Numbered from the stretch's first letter, positions 25,839 to 35,190 are shown. The stretch: 64,000 bases of DNA from SABI01 sp028532915 (GCA_963677225.1 OY781923.1:2542001-2606000), one strand, 5' to 3'. Numbers and translations are program-made. Notes: generated from the sequence alone by a model not told the origin.

Positions 25839-27470
25839 ATGAATGAAAAAGAGATTATTGAGATCACTGATTATCTAGATTCCTTTATCGATAAGGAACT
25901 TATCACGTTCGATATACCTGGGATGAGTGTGGCGGTCGTAAAAGGAACCGAGATTGTTTGGCAAAAAGGCTTCGGTTGGCAAAATTCTATAGAAAGAAAA
26001 CCCACCTCCTCCAACACCGTTTTTCGAGTTGGTTCTATATCAAAATTATTCAATGCTGTAGCCGTGATGCAGCTTCATGAAAAAGGGATTTTAAATATCG
26101 ATGTTCCGATCACAGAGTATTGCAGCGAATTAACTTTTAAGAATAAATTCGAATCTACCGCACCGATAACCTTACGCCACCTCCTCTCGCATAGAGCCGG
26201 AATACTCAGAGAGTCTCCGGTCGGAAACTATTTTGACGATGGAGAACCCTCAATAGAAGAGACAGTACACAGTATCATTGATACTGATCTCATTTACGAA
26301 GTTGGACAGAATTGTAAATATTCAAATTTAGGCCCGACTATCTCTGGATACATTATTGAGAAAGTAACGGGAGTTTCTTTCCCCGAATATGTTAAAGAGC
26401 ACATCCTTACTCCACTCGAGATGAATTCGAGTTCATTTCTTTTTGACAATCAAATGGTTCAAGAGAATTTAGCAACATCCTTCATGGTAAATTTTGATAA
26501 TGAACTATTTCAGGCCCCAACCTTTCAGTTAGGAACCATTCCTGCAGGAAATCTCTATTCGACCTCAAGTGACCTTGCCAATTTCATGATATGTATGATG
26601 AATAAGGGAGAATTTAGGGGCAAAAGGGTTATTTTAGAGGGAACTCTTCAAGAAATGCAGTCTCTTCAATTTGATTCAAACAATGGTATCAGAAATTTCG
26701 GGTTAGGATTTAGCCTTGGAAAATTAGGAGAATATCACAGTTTCTCACACACTGGAATAGTCTATGGATTCACATCCGACTTCTATGCCCTGAAAGAACC
26801 TCAATTGGGTGTAATAATTCTTAATACTGTTGATGGAGCCGTAGGCATCAATACAAAAATTAGAAATGAGATTCTGGGGAAATTCTTATCCGCCTTCGGT
26901 TTCCACGAATATTTAAAACGTACGATCAGATACGAAAATAATTGCAGGCATGAACCTGAAATCCCCGGAAAGTATGAGTCAGATTCACATATTGCTTGGG
27001 CATGGAAAAGTAATGACAGGTACTACATACAGACAATGGGGATAACTAAACGATTAAAATCAATCGGGCACAACTCTTTTATAACAGATGACCGCCTGGA
27101 CTGTGGACTCCCTGTTAGATTTGAGAAAAATAAAGATACTCTCAATTTCATGATGAAAGCAGGAAATATTTTCTATAAGAAAGTAGGTACTTATCCTCCT
27201 GATGATAGCATTCCGCAAAAATATGAAAAGTATATTGGTGATTATGGAAAAGATTACAACATCTTAAGAATTTTTGTAAGAGATAATAGATTACATTGCA
27301 TTATTGAATGGTTTTATGAATATCCTCTCAAACAAATCAGTGAAAAAATCTTCGTATTTCCCGATTATGGATTATATGAAGGAGAATCTATCGAATTTAA
27401 AGAGAATACCAGTGGTGAAATTACAGAGGCTGTAGCTGGGTTCGTACACTTCAAGAGAAAGGATATTTAA
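25839..27470 (+). CDS. Cytoplasmic serine hydrolase, beta-lactamase/D-aminopeptidase-like
   Basis: A 543-residue protein with no signal peptide, unlike its paralogue at 24090. The catalytic domain (1-~350) has RVGSISKLFNAV (S66, K69), KYSNLGPTISG (Y161, N163) and SHTGIVYGF. A ~190-residue C-terminal extension (from ~360) is beta-rich, like the lipocalin-type domains of D-aminopeptidase DAP and related enzymes. It is probably an intracellular peptidase or amidase working on imported peptides with N-terminal D-residues. AAAGGA lies ten bases before ATG 25839. The epimerase gene starts one base after its stop. Confidence 0.88.
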   Translation: MNEKEIIEITDYLDSFIDKELITFDIPGMSVAVVKGTEIVWQKGFGWQNSIERKPTSSNTVFRVGSISKLFNAVAVMQLHEKGILNIDVPITEYCSELTFKNKFESTAPITLRHLLSHRAGILRESPVGNYFDDGEPSIEETVHSIIDTDLIYEVGQNCKYSNLGPTISGYIIEKVTGVSFPEYVKEHILTPLEMNSSSFLFDNQMVQENLATSFMVNFDNELFQAPTFQLGTIPAGNLYSTSSDLANFMICMMNKGEFRGKRVILEGTLQEMQSLQFDSNNGIRNFGLGFSLGKLGEYHSFSHTGIVYGFTSDFYALKEPQLGVIILNTVDGAVGINTKIRNEILGKFLSAFGFHEYLKRTIRYENNCRHEPEIPGKYESDSHIAWAWKSNDRYYIQTMGITKRLKSIGHNSFITDDRLDCGLPVRFEKNKDTLNFMMKAGNIFYKKVGTYPPDDSIPQKYEKYIGDYGKDYNILRIFVRDNRLHCIIEWFYEYPLKQISEKIFVFPDYGLYEGESIEFKENTSGEITEAVAGFVHFKRKDI

Positions 27471-27471
27471 A

Positions 27472-28587
27472 ATGAACAACATAAAAACAGACCTAAAAAT
27501 CACAGATATTAAAATCTATCCATTCGATATTCCATTAAGAGAAGTCTTTCAAATAGCAACAATGAATATTACGACAGCCTTCAATGTTCTTATACATATC
27601 ACTACAAATAGAGGTGTCTGCGGGTGGGGAGAAGCATCTTCATTCCATGCGATAGTGGGAGAGACGCAACTGGTGAATTTTGCCGCCGCAAAAGAGTTAA
27701 AAAAAATCCTTATCGGGAGAAATCCACTAGAGATCGATTCAATTATCAAGATGATGAATGCTCATCTACCGCACAACACAACCATCAAGAGTGCTATAGA
27801 TATGGCTCTCTATGATATTGCATCGAAAATAGCAGAATTACCATTGTATCTCTTTCTCGGAGGACAGAAACGAATAATCGAAACAGATATGACTATTGGG
27901 ATCTGTGACCCTGCGGAGGCTTCAAAGAAAGCCTTAGAAATCATATCGATGGGTTTCAGAATCATAAAAGTTAAACTTGGTCTTAATTTTGAAGAAGATC
28001 TATTGCGGTTAAGAAACATCAGAAAGGCCATAGGTGATGATATCGCAATTAGAATTGATGCAAATCAGGGATGGGATAGGATCGCTGCGGTTAAAAACCT
28101 TAATACTTTAAAAACGTTAAATATTGAATTTTGTGAACAACCATGCAAAGTAGATGATGTATCCGGATTGAAGTATGTAAGCGACAATTCTCATATCCCA
28201 ATAATGGCAGACGAATCTTTATTCTCCTCCTATAATGCACTTGATATCATTACCCGGGACACTGCACCATATTTTAACATAAAATTGTCTAAATCCGGAG
28301 GGATCCATAGTGCGATAAAAATTGCACATCTGGCTGAAAGCGGTTCAAGACCTTCCATGGTAGGGTGTATGTCTGAATCGAGACTAGGATTAACAGCAGC
28401 TACCCATTTCGGTCTATCAAACGATATTATCAGATTTTTCGACTTAGATTCACATTTGGAGCATGCACAGGATGTGATTATTGGTGGAATATCAATGACT
28501 AAAGGGATAGTCGAGGTACCTGATGAAATTGGGATCGGAGCATATCCAGATCCTGAATTCATCAATAATCTAGAGGAGGTTCACTAA
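27472..28587 (+). CDS. Dipeptide epimerase (enolase superfamily, L-Ala-D/L-Glu epimerase-like)
   Basis: A 371-residue enolase-superfamily enzyme that epimerises the second residue of dipeptides. Catalytic lysines are in IIKVKLG (K166/K168) and NIKLSKSGG (K271). Metal ligands are in IRIDANQGW (D196), FCEQP (E222) and IMADES (D247). The C-terminal GCMSESRLGLTAATH and the DLDSHL (D-x-D) motif mark the dipeptide epimerase group. Known relatives recycle murein L-Ala-D-Glu to L-Ala-L-Glu so that ordinary peptidases can cut it. The gene is packed between the peptidase and the synthase, overlapping the latter by one base. Confidence 0.92.
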   Translation: MNNIKTDLKITDIKIYPFDIPLREVFQIATMNITTAFNVLIHITTNRGVCGWGEASSFHAIVGETQLVNFAAAKELKKILIGRNPLEIDSIIKMMNAHLPHNTTIKSAIDMALYDIASKIAELPLYLFLGGQKRIIETDMTIGICDPAEASKKALEIISMGFRIIKVKLGLNFEEDLLRLRNIRKAIGDDIAIRIDANQGWDRIAAVKNLNTLKTLNIEFCEQPCKVDDVSGLKYVSDNSHIPIMADESLFSSYNALDIITRDTAPYFNIKLSKSGGIHSAIKIAHLAESGSRPSMVGCMSESRLGLTAATHFGLSNDIIRFFDLDSHLEHAQDVIIGGISMTKGIVEVPDEIGIGAYPDPEFINNLEEVH

Positions 28588-29687
28588 TGCTCGGATCTGA
28601 AATAGAATTTGTCAATCGGGATTATATAAGATACGAAGGGAAGAATTATCTTTATCTTGCCGGGATTGATTATCATCGAATGACAAAAAACCCTATCATA
28701 ATTCAATCTTTGAGTAAAACTGCTTATGATCATGGAATTAATCCAACAGGATCCCGATCAACTACAGGAAATCACACTATTTATGGTAAGCTTGAAAAGA
28801 AAGTAGCCGAATTTTTAGACACAGAAGCTTCGGTGATTCTCCCTAGCGGCTATTTAGCCAATACAATTCTGCTCCAAACAATAGCTGATGAATTTGACAA
28901 ATTCTTTGTTGATGAAAAAGCACACTCCAGTATAATTGATGCTTTAAACCTTTGTAATGTGGAGCCAATCACTTTTAGCCATCTTGATGATAAAAATCTT
29001 GAAAACAAGATCCAAGAAAATCTCTCGGAAGGGGAAAACCCTCTCGTCCTTACTGATGGAGTTTTTCCTGCAAATGGAGAAATCCCTCCTCTCCACAGGT
29101 ATAGTAAAATAATCAGTAAACATAATGGAAAAATTCTCGTCGATGATGCACATGCGATGGCCGTGATTGGTGAAAGAGGAATAGGAAGTCTGGAGTATTG
29201 CGGTGTCGACAGAAATCTAGTATATCAAACAGGAACATTGAGTAAAGGATTTGGTGTATTCGGTGGGGTCATTGCTGGAAACGAAAAATTAATAAAGGCC
29301 ATCCACGAAAAGAGTCGAGCTTTCGTCGGTTCAACCGATTTAGCCCTACCTCTAGCAGCCGCGGCAATCACCTCAGTATCACATTTTATTGATAATAGAA
29401 GTATTATCACAAATTTACAGAAAAAAGCGACAGAATTGAAAATAAGATTCAGAACACTCGGATTTCCGATGCCAAACAACCCCACTCCGATTTTCTCAAT
29501 AACATACCATGATGAAACAAAAAATATGAAACTGAACAGCCTACTCTTGCAAAACAACATATTTCCTCCGTTTATCAACTATCCGGGAGCTCCTTTGGGA
29601 GGGCACTTCCGATTTATCCTCACCAGTGAAACCACTGACGAACAAATAGAGCACCTGTATACAACCATTGCAGCTTCTCTTAGATAA
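28587..29687 (+). CDS. Alpha-oxoamine synthase-like PLP enzyme (BioF/Kbl family)
   Basis: A 366-residue fold-type I PLP enzyme. The PLP lysine is in GTLSKGFGVFGG (K220), and the usual landmarks are present: GSRSTTGNHTIYGKLE, DEKAHSSIIDA (H113 stacks on the cofactor), TDGVFPANGEIPPL and LVDDAHAMAVIGERGIG. Family members condense an amino acid with an acyl-CoA, or cleave 2-amino-3-ketobutyrate. GSRSTTGN differs from the G-S-G-x-S-R loop of BioF, and VDDAH replaces VDEAH, so biotin synthesis is unlikely. AGGAGG precedes the ATG, which overlaps the previous stop (TAATG). It closes the D-peptide operon; its substrate is unknown. Confidence 0.85.
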   Translation: MLGSEIEFVNRDYIRYEGKNYLYLAGIDYHRMTKNPIIIQSLSKTAYDHGINPTGSRSTTGNHTIYGKLEKKVAEFLDTEASVILPSGYLANTILLQTIADEFDKFFVDEKAHSSIIDALNLCNVEPITFSHLDDKNLENKIQENLSEGENPLVLTDGVFPANGEIPPLHRYSKIISKHNGKILVDDAHAMAVIGERGIGSLEYCGVDRNLVYQTGTLSKGFGVFGGVIAGNEKLIKAIHEKSRAFVGSTDLALPLAAAAITSVSHFIDNRSIITNLQKKATELKIRFRTLGFPMPNNPTPIFSITYHDETKNMKLNSLLLQNNIFPPFINYPGAPLGGHFRFILTSETTDEQIEHLYTTIAASLR

Positions 29688-29715
29688 TAGAGAGGACTGT
29701 CATGAACTCTTAATT

Positions 29716-29969
29716 TCAACTATAAGGAGAATGAGATATATAAAAGGAAAAGACTGCATTTTCCCTCCGATACTTTCCAAAGAATGCATCACTGCCGAGA
29801 AGAATTTCGGGAAAAAAATCTGGAACGAACTCAGATTCCATTATCTCTGTTAAATACCATATGAGGGAAAACTGAAGAACACCGCTTCCGAATAACGAAA
29901 TGAATTGACCGATCCATAGAGGCAATGTTTATCTGAACCAGAAAATCTCCATGTTTGAGATTTTCTCAT
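29716..29969 (-). pseudogene. Decayed MFS transporter N-terminus
   Basis: ATG 29969 opens MRKSQTWRFSGSDK, then a frameshift leads into LWIGQFISLFGSGVLQFSLI-WYLTE, the unmistakable N-terminal helix of MFS drug-efflux proteins. After YLTE the reading (IMESEFVPDFFPEI...) no longer resembles the family and ends at 29716. Start region, first helix and nothing more remain. The remnant lies between the D-peptide operon and IS21, so it was probably damaged by rearrangements tied to the insertion. Confidence 0.6.
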
Positions 29970-30177
29970 ACGCTTTCATTAAACATAAATTGTTAATTAT
30001 CCAGCTTGTTTTATATCATTAGGTCGTTCATAAACATGCTGAGTATCGGAAAAAGAAAGATATATTGCATGAATCATAGATATTCTGCATAATGCGTTCA
30101 AAAACGGTCATGAGTGCGTTCAAAAACGGCCAGTGAGCGTTAAATAGCGGCCGGCGGTTAGACCGGCCCTATGAACA

Positions 30178-30915
30178 TCAAACAGCTTTTTCAATAAGAA
30201 GGGTGTAGCCGTTATTCAAAAGACGTCTTCTGATGCTATCCCCCATCGCAAAATTGCCGTCACTTTCAAGAAATGAAATCCAAGTCCTAGGATCATACTG
30301 AGAAGTAATAATCGTCGATGTACCAAGTTCGTCACGATTCTTAATCAGAGAAAAAAGTATAAGACTGCGGTCATTGCCCAAGTGGGTGATCAGAAAGTCA
30401 TCCAGAATCAACACTTGAATACGAGAATAGAAATTTAGCTTTTTCTTGTATTTGTTCATATCTGTACTTTTAAGAATGTAGAGATAATCAATCAGATCAG
30501 TAAAATCAGTGAACAACGTGCGAAATCCATTTCTGCATGCTTCGATGCCCAACGCTTTTGAGGCATACGTCTTACCTGCATCCGACTCGCCGAAGATTGC
30601 AATATTTTTACGATCGGCGATGAACTCCAGAGAAGACAACTGCTTAATGGTAGAATCCTGGTACAGTCGGCCATTACCGGTTTTCAAGTTTTCCATCTGT
30701 GCATCGCATCCTCTCAACTTTGCGAGCTTCAGATTACGATCTATGCTGGCATTCAACTGAAATACGTATTCCTCAGACAGTATTTCACGGAACAACTGCA
30801 GCGGGTCATACGAAGCATAATCGTTTGACTTCATTATGGCTTTCAAGCTTCTTCCCATCGTATGAAGATTCAGGAAGTCCAGCATTTCATCAATATCCTG
30901 TAGGTGTCTATGCAT
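30178..30915 (-). CDS. istB: IS21 helper ATPase IstB
   Basis: A 245-residue AAA+ (DnaA/DnaC-like) ATPase that loads and stimulates the IstA transposase. Walker A is AIFGESDAGKTYASKA, Walker B is IQVLILDDFLI, and the family stretch STIITSQYDPRTWISFL carries the sensor/arginine region. The N-terminal ~90 residues form the IstA-contacting domain. It overlaps istA by eight bases, as usual for IS21. The frame is intact even though istA is interrupted. Confidence 0.92.
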   Translation of the reverse strand: MHRHLQDIDEMLDFLNLHTMGRSLKAIMKSNDYASYDPLQLFREILSEEYVFQLNASIDRNLKLAKLRGCDAQMENLKTGNGRLYQDSTIKQLSSLEFIADRKNIAIFGESDAGKTYASKALGIEACRNGFRTLFTDFTDLIDYLYILKSTDMNKYKKKLNFYSRIQVLILDDFLITHLGNDRSLILFSLIKNRDELGTSTIITSQYDPRTWISFLESDGNFAMGDSIRRRLLNNGYTLLIEKAV

Positions 30916-32509
30916 TCTTATCCCCCTTGTGGGAGATCAGATTATCGAGCGAGTATTGAGAATCATTCGATTTATATCCAAATACTGAAGAAGGTTTAGG
31001 CGATGTCGAATCATGCGGTTGTTCAGGAGCTTGGAAGCTACCGATCGTATTCTTTATGTAGTTATAAGAACTCACGCCTCTTAAGACAGCGTGTTCACAC
31101 GTTGACTCCAATGTTTTGGACGAATACTTCTTTGCAAATCCTAGGATGCCACGACAGCGCCTGAACGCTTGCTCCGGAAACTCGACCCGGCTAAAGTTGG
31201 CATCAATGACAGACCGAGTATATGGGCCTATTTTCGAAGCCCATTGCTGAAAATTCGGTTTACTCCATTGAATATAGTCCTTATACCTAGTGGGCAGATG
31301 ATCAGGATTCGTACTCCATTTACCGCGAATATATGATCTATTCCACGTACAAATGAACGTGCCGGCTTCTGAATATATATGGAGCATGTCACTTGAGGCC
31401 CGGACCTCAACCTTTTTCTTTATATATTTCTTTGGTATGCTGTAGTAGCTATCATCAAACCGGATGTGAAAATCCTGATAGACTTTTACCATCTTCCTCT
31501 CAAGGTACTGGTATGCTTCCGAGGGGTGTGGAAAAAGGTGTTCCTGTTCCTCCGAGGAAAAAATATCCCATCTGGAATAGTCTCTAGTTGTCAGCGGGAG
31601 AGTGTTCATTTCATCGATCTTCTCCCATAGCACCGAGTTCAACTCGTCAAGGGTAAAGAACGTCATTTCTTTCATATCGATAAGGATGTGTTCATTGATG
31701 ATCTTTACTGAATTCTCTACGTGAGGTTTCCATCGGGGGCTTTTTACTTTCGCCGGATGCAAAACCGTATTGTTATGGTCAGCCCAGTCCTGGAAATCTT
31801 TGTTGGTGACAGGATCGATCCAATCTGTGTTTTTGATGACGGCAACCTTGCAGTTATCGTTGGTCACGATCGGCGTCATCCCTCCAAAATATTGAAATGC
31901 ATGATTGTTCACCGAGATCCAGTTCTGAATGTCAGCTCTGATGATACCCTCTGCGTAACAATAGTTGCTATACGACATGGTTGCCACGAAGATCGTGACT
32001 TTTGTGGATTTCTCACCGGTCAACTCATTCTTTAAGTACAAGACCATTCCTGCGAAGTCAAGTTCACAATTCTGCGCAGGATACCGAGGGATTCTGGAAG
32101 TAACATTTCTCTCTTCACACCAATCGCCGAATATTTTGCAGAACTGCCGATAACTATAAGGATAGAGGACCGTTCCATCATTCTAAGCAATAACTCCTGA
32201 GGCATCATATTTTAGCCAGAGATGTTTCAGTGTTTCTCCCTTCTTAGGTAGCTTTTTGTAGATTTCTTCACAGTCGAACTCACGGTACTGTTTATTGAAT
32301 GATTTACCACCTCGAGATTTGTACAATTTTTGATTGATAAGTTCATTGGTAACCGTTGACGCAAGGGGATAGGAAAACTCCCCTGACTCCCTAAACTTTC
32401 TCAGAAAGTCATTGATCGCCGTTTTCCCACATCCTTGGGTTTCTGCGATTTCTCTTCCACTCAGCTTCTTGCCATAGCTGAGTCGGATGATCTTGATGTA
32501 ATCGAGCAT
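30908..32509 (-). pseudogene. istA: IS21 transposase IstA, interrupted by one in-frame amber codon
   Basis: The frame starts at ATG 32509 (after AGGAGGTCGAGTA). The first 108 residues contain the helix-turn-helix (SGREIAETQGCGKTAINDFL) and end at TAG 32183-32185. The same frame then continues uninterrupted to 30908: NDGTVLYPYSYRQF, the DDE aspartate in CELDFAGM, PIVTNDNCKVAV, and the glutamate in WKPHVENSVKII, then the C-terminal beta-barrel. Apart from one base the gene is complete (~534 codons). Without readthrough the product is truncated, or a fragment re-initiating at ATG 32047 that lacks the first catalytic aspartate. Confidence 0.85.
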
Positions 32510-32662
32510 TACTCGACCTCCTATACGTAGATTTTCCACACCTGTGGAAATCCAAGTATAGGGTATTTTTCACCTGGCCGTTTTTGCTTCGCTCAGTGGC
32601 CGTTTTTCAGCGCCCTGCTGACCGTTTTTGGACACCATATGCATATTCAGTATCGTCTTGGT

Positions 32663-33172
32663 ATGACAACAAGAATTTGCACGGCCGATGATGCACCTCT
32701 CATTGCAGATATCGGAAGAAAAACATATGAGCACACTTACAGTCATCTCAATAATCCACAGGTTATGAACTCATACCTGGAAAAAACATTTAATATTGAT
32801 ACGATTCGTAAGGAATTACGTGATACCAATTCTCAAACGGTCCTCATCACTGAAAATGATCGGGTCGCCGGATTTTTGAAAGTAAACTTCCCTCCTTCCC
32901 AAAGTGATTTCAACAGGGAAGGTTCGATGGAACTGCAGAGAATTTATGTTCTGCGGGAGTTTAAAAGACGGGGATACGGGAGAGCTCTCATTGAATATGC
33001 GAAAGAGATGGCAGAAAAGAGAAATTGCACCTCAATCTGGCTCAGCGTATGGGAAGAAAACCCTGAAGCAGTAAGTTTCTATGAGAAGATGGGATTTTAT
33101 AAGAGCGGGACAAGAATCTTTATGATGGCAGGTGAGGAGCAATCTGATTTTGTCCTCACCTACGACCTCTAA
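32663..33172 (+). CDS. GNAT-family N-acetyltransferase
   Basis: A ~169-residue acetyl-CoA-dependent transferase beginning MTTRICTADDAPLIADIGRK. The acetyl-CoA binding motif A is LQRIYVLREFKRRGYGRALI, followed by motif B WEENPEAVSFYEKMGFYKSG. The substrate cannot be told; the closest pattern is of the small-amine or protein acetyltransferases. I place the start at ATG 32663, since the upstream in-frame codons from 32639 are not family-like; neither has a good ribosome site. The IS21 right end stops only ~28 bases upstream, so the native promoter has probably been displaced. Confidence 0.88.
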   Translation: MTTRICTADDAPLIADIGRKTYEHTYSHLNNPQVMNSYLEKTFNIDTIRKELRDTNSQTVLITENDRVAGFLKVNFPPSQSDFNREGSMELQRIYVLREFKRRGYGRALIEYAKEMAEKRNCTSIWLSVWEENPEAVSFYEKMGFYKSGTRIFMMAGEEQSDFVLTYDL

Positions 33173-33203
33173 CAGCAGATGTAAAGCTATCTGTAATCTG
33201 TTC

Positions 33204-34001
33204 TTATGCAAACATGAGAAGGCTTAAGGCCATCACTACCATTCCGCCGATAAGACCACCTATAGCTATGTGGTGTTCACCATACTCTTCTGCTGTCGGC
33301 AGCAGCTCATCGAGTGAGATATATACCATGATACCAGCAACTCCGGCAAAGATGATGCCGAAAGTGGATTCATTGAAGATCGACCGGAGGATGAAGTATC
33401 CCAGCAGAGCACCGACCGGTTCAGCCAGACCTGATGCGAAAGAGAGCCAGAAAGCTTTCTTTCTGCTTTTGGTCGCATAATAGATCGGAGCTGACACTGC
33501 GACACCTTCGGGAATGTTGTGAATTGCGATTGCCACTGCGATACTGATACCTAAAGTGGGGTCAGTCAGAGCCCCCATGAAAGTCGCAAGTCCTTCAGGG
33601 AAGTTGTGAATCGCAATTGCCAGCGCGGAAAACAGGCCCATTCTGAGAAGTCGTTTCTCCGACGCCTCACTGGGGGCCACCTCGATGTTCTGAATCTCAT
33701 GAGGGTTCTCATAAGACGGGATGAGCTTATCGATGATCGCAATCAGTGCGAGACCGCCGAAAAAGGCAATGGTAGTCACCCAGTACCCTTTTTTATCACC
33801 GAAGGCAACGGACAGAGAATCGCGGGCTTTGACGAAGATCTCTATGAACGAAACATAGATCATGACACCCGCAGAAAAACCGAGCGCACCTGCAAGGAAT
33901 TTCGGATTGAATTTTTTGGAGACGAATGCTATCGCACTTCCCACACCGGTAGCCAGACCGGCAAATACAGTGAGCCCCAAAGCGAATAGAATTGAATTCA
34001 T
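33204..34001 (-). CDS. zupT: ZIP-family divalent metal transporter (ZupT-like)
   Basis: A 265-residue inner-membrane importer of zinc and other divalent metals. The two hallmark metal sites are HNFPEGLATFMGAL in helix IV and HNIPEGVAVSAPIYYAT in helix V. About eight helices are present with a short charged loop (residues ~95-115) between helices III and IV. The length matches ZupT (257-270). It is convergent with the acetyltransferase gene, 31 bases apart, and stands alone upstream of the terminator at 34077-34117. No metalloregulator box is visible. Confidence 0.93.
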   Translation of the reverse strand: MNSILFALGLTVFAGLATGVGSAIAFVSKKFNPKFLAGALGFSAGVMIYVSFIEIFVKARDSLSVAFGDKKGYWVTTIAFFGGLALIAIIDKLIPSYENPHEIQNIEVAPSEASEKRLLRMGLFSALAIAIHNFPEGLATFMGALTDPTLGISIAVAIAIHNIPEGVAVSAPIYYATKSRKKAFWLSFASGLAEPVGALLGYFILRSIFNESTFGIIFAGVAGIMVYISLDELLPTAEEYGEHHIAIGGLIGGMVVMALSLLMFA

Positions 34002-34076
34002 GTGATACTCCTCTACGTTCTCGGTAATATAGTTCTATAGTAATCGTATAACATGAACAATTTCAATGATTCATAA

Positions 34077-34117
34077 AAAAAATTTCATATGGGATGGTCT
34101 TGACGACCATCCCGTAT
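34077..34117 (-). terminator. Strong terminator of the TctCBA-dehydrogenase operon
   Basis: A 13-bp stem (ATATGGGATGGTC with GACCATCCCGTAT, one wobble) around TTGAC is followed, reading leftward, by GAAATTTTTTTTATG. It lies 100 bases after the D-2-hydroxyacid dehydrogenase stop. Confidence 0.9.
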
Positions 34118-34216
34118 CGAAATTGAAACGATAGAGTGTCATATTCATAAAACCATGAAGACAAACATAGAAGGAGTGTACTGGTCAGACACTCTTTCCA
34201 GAAACCGGATGGAAAT

Positions 34217-35176
34217 CTAGCTGTTCACCACATTCACGGCATGCCCTTCAAGAAATGATCTCAGATTATCTGTCGCTATATCCATCAGCCTTTGTCTCGA
34301 TTCTTTAGGAGCCCATGCGATGTGAGGAGTGATGATACAGTTGTCGAGACCTAAAAGAACATTATCAGAACGGATAGGTTCTGTGGAGACGACATCAAGA
34401 CCTGCAGCCAGAACTTTCTTAGACAGAAGAGCCTCTTTAAGATCTCCTTCGTTTATCAGAGGACCTCTGGAGGTGTTGATGATGATCACACCATCTTTCA
34501 TCCGGTCTATGTTTTCTCTGTTGATCATTCCTTCGGTCTCTTTCGTCAACGGGGCATGAAGGGAGATGATATCGGATTCTGAAAGGACAGTATTAAGATC
34601 TTCATAGGAGCACATTTCATGTTCCAACTCCTTATTCTGATATGCATCATAAGTCAGTACGTTCATACCGAAAGCATTCGCCAGTTTTCCTACGGCCTGC
34701 CCGATCCTTCCAAACCCGACTATTCCCATCGTTTTGCCCGCAAGCTCGATAAGAGGATAGTCCCAATAGCAGAAATCGGGACACTGTGTCCATTTACCTT
34801 CCTGTACAGTCCGGCTGTGATGGCCGACATGGTGACATACCTCCAAAAGCAGGGCAAATGCGAACTGAGCGACCGCTGCTGTCCCGTAGGTGGGAATATT
34901 AGTGACGACGACCCCATGAGCCCTTGCCGCGGCAACGTCAACGACATTGAATCCTGTGGCCAGAACTCCGACGTATCGGATCGAAGGACACGCTTCGAAT
35001 GTCTGTTCTGTTATGGGGACCTTATTGGTGATGACGACCTCGGCATCACCAATCCTTTCGAGTATCTGGGACGCAGCAGTCCGGTCATACACCGAAAGAT
35101 TGCCGAGTTTCTCAAAACCTTCCCAGCTGAGGTCCCCGGGATTCTCAGTATATCCGTCCAAAACGACTATATTCAT
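34217..35176 (-). CDS. D-2-hydroxyacid dehydrogenase (NAD-dependent)
   Basis: A 319-residue D-isomer-specific 2-hydroxyacid dehydrogenase. It contains VITNKVPI, the Rossmann motif TMGIVGFGRIGQAVGKLAN, the family signature MKDGVIIINTSRGPLINEGDL, Arg of the active site in INTSRGP, Glu in VVSTEPI and the catalytic His in ITPHIAWAPKESRQR. It resembles the glycerate/hydroxypyruvate reductase group. It is the last gene of the leftward operon, 14 bases after the aldo/keto reductase. It probably interconverts a 2-oxo acid and its D-hydroxy acid made in this pathway. Confidence 0.93.
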   Translation of the reverse strand: MNIVVLDGYTENPGDLSWEGFEKLGNLSVYDRTAASQILERIGDAEVVITNKVPITEQTFEACPSIRYVGVLATGFNVVDVAAARAHGVVVTNIPTYGTAAVAQFAFALLLEVCHHVGHHSRTVQEGKWTQCPDFCYWDYPLIELAGKTMGIVGFGRIGQAVGKLANAFGMNVLTYDAYQNKELEHEMCSYEDLNTVLSESDIISLHAPLTKETEGMINRENIDRMKDGVIIINTSRGPLINEGDLKEALLSKKVLAAGLDVVSTEPIRSDNVLLGLDNCIITPHIAWAPKESRQRLMDIATDNLRSFLEGHAVNVVNS

Positions 35177-35190
35177 ACAATTCTCCTCTT

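Larger units (their letters stand above)
30093..32634. mobile_element. IS21-family insertion sequence, ~2.5 kb
   Basis: Two genes in the istA-istB order and overlap of IS21 lie between ends made of repeated units. The left end reads TGCGTTCAAAAACGGTCA then GCGTTCAAAAACGGCCAG and TAGCGGCCGG. The right end on the opposite strand reads TGTCCAAAAACGGTCAGC, then CTGAAAAACGGCCACTGAGC and GCAAAAACGGCCAG. Multiple CAAAAACGG(T/C)CA copies at both ends are transposase-binding repeats of the IS21 type. I set the ends at the outer TG/CA. No target duplication is evident with these limits. Confidence 0.88.

Noticed and set aside
28587..29687. Reading the synthase as biotin-pathway BioF
   Set aside because: No other biotin genes are near, and key loops differ from BioF; only the broader alpha-oxoamine synthase family is safe.
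30085..32645. Target-site duplication for IS21
   Set aside because: The bases outside the assigned TG/CA ends do not match over 4-8 positions; the ends may be off or the site rearranged.
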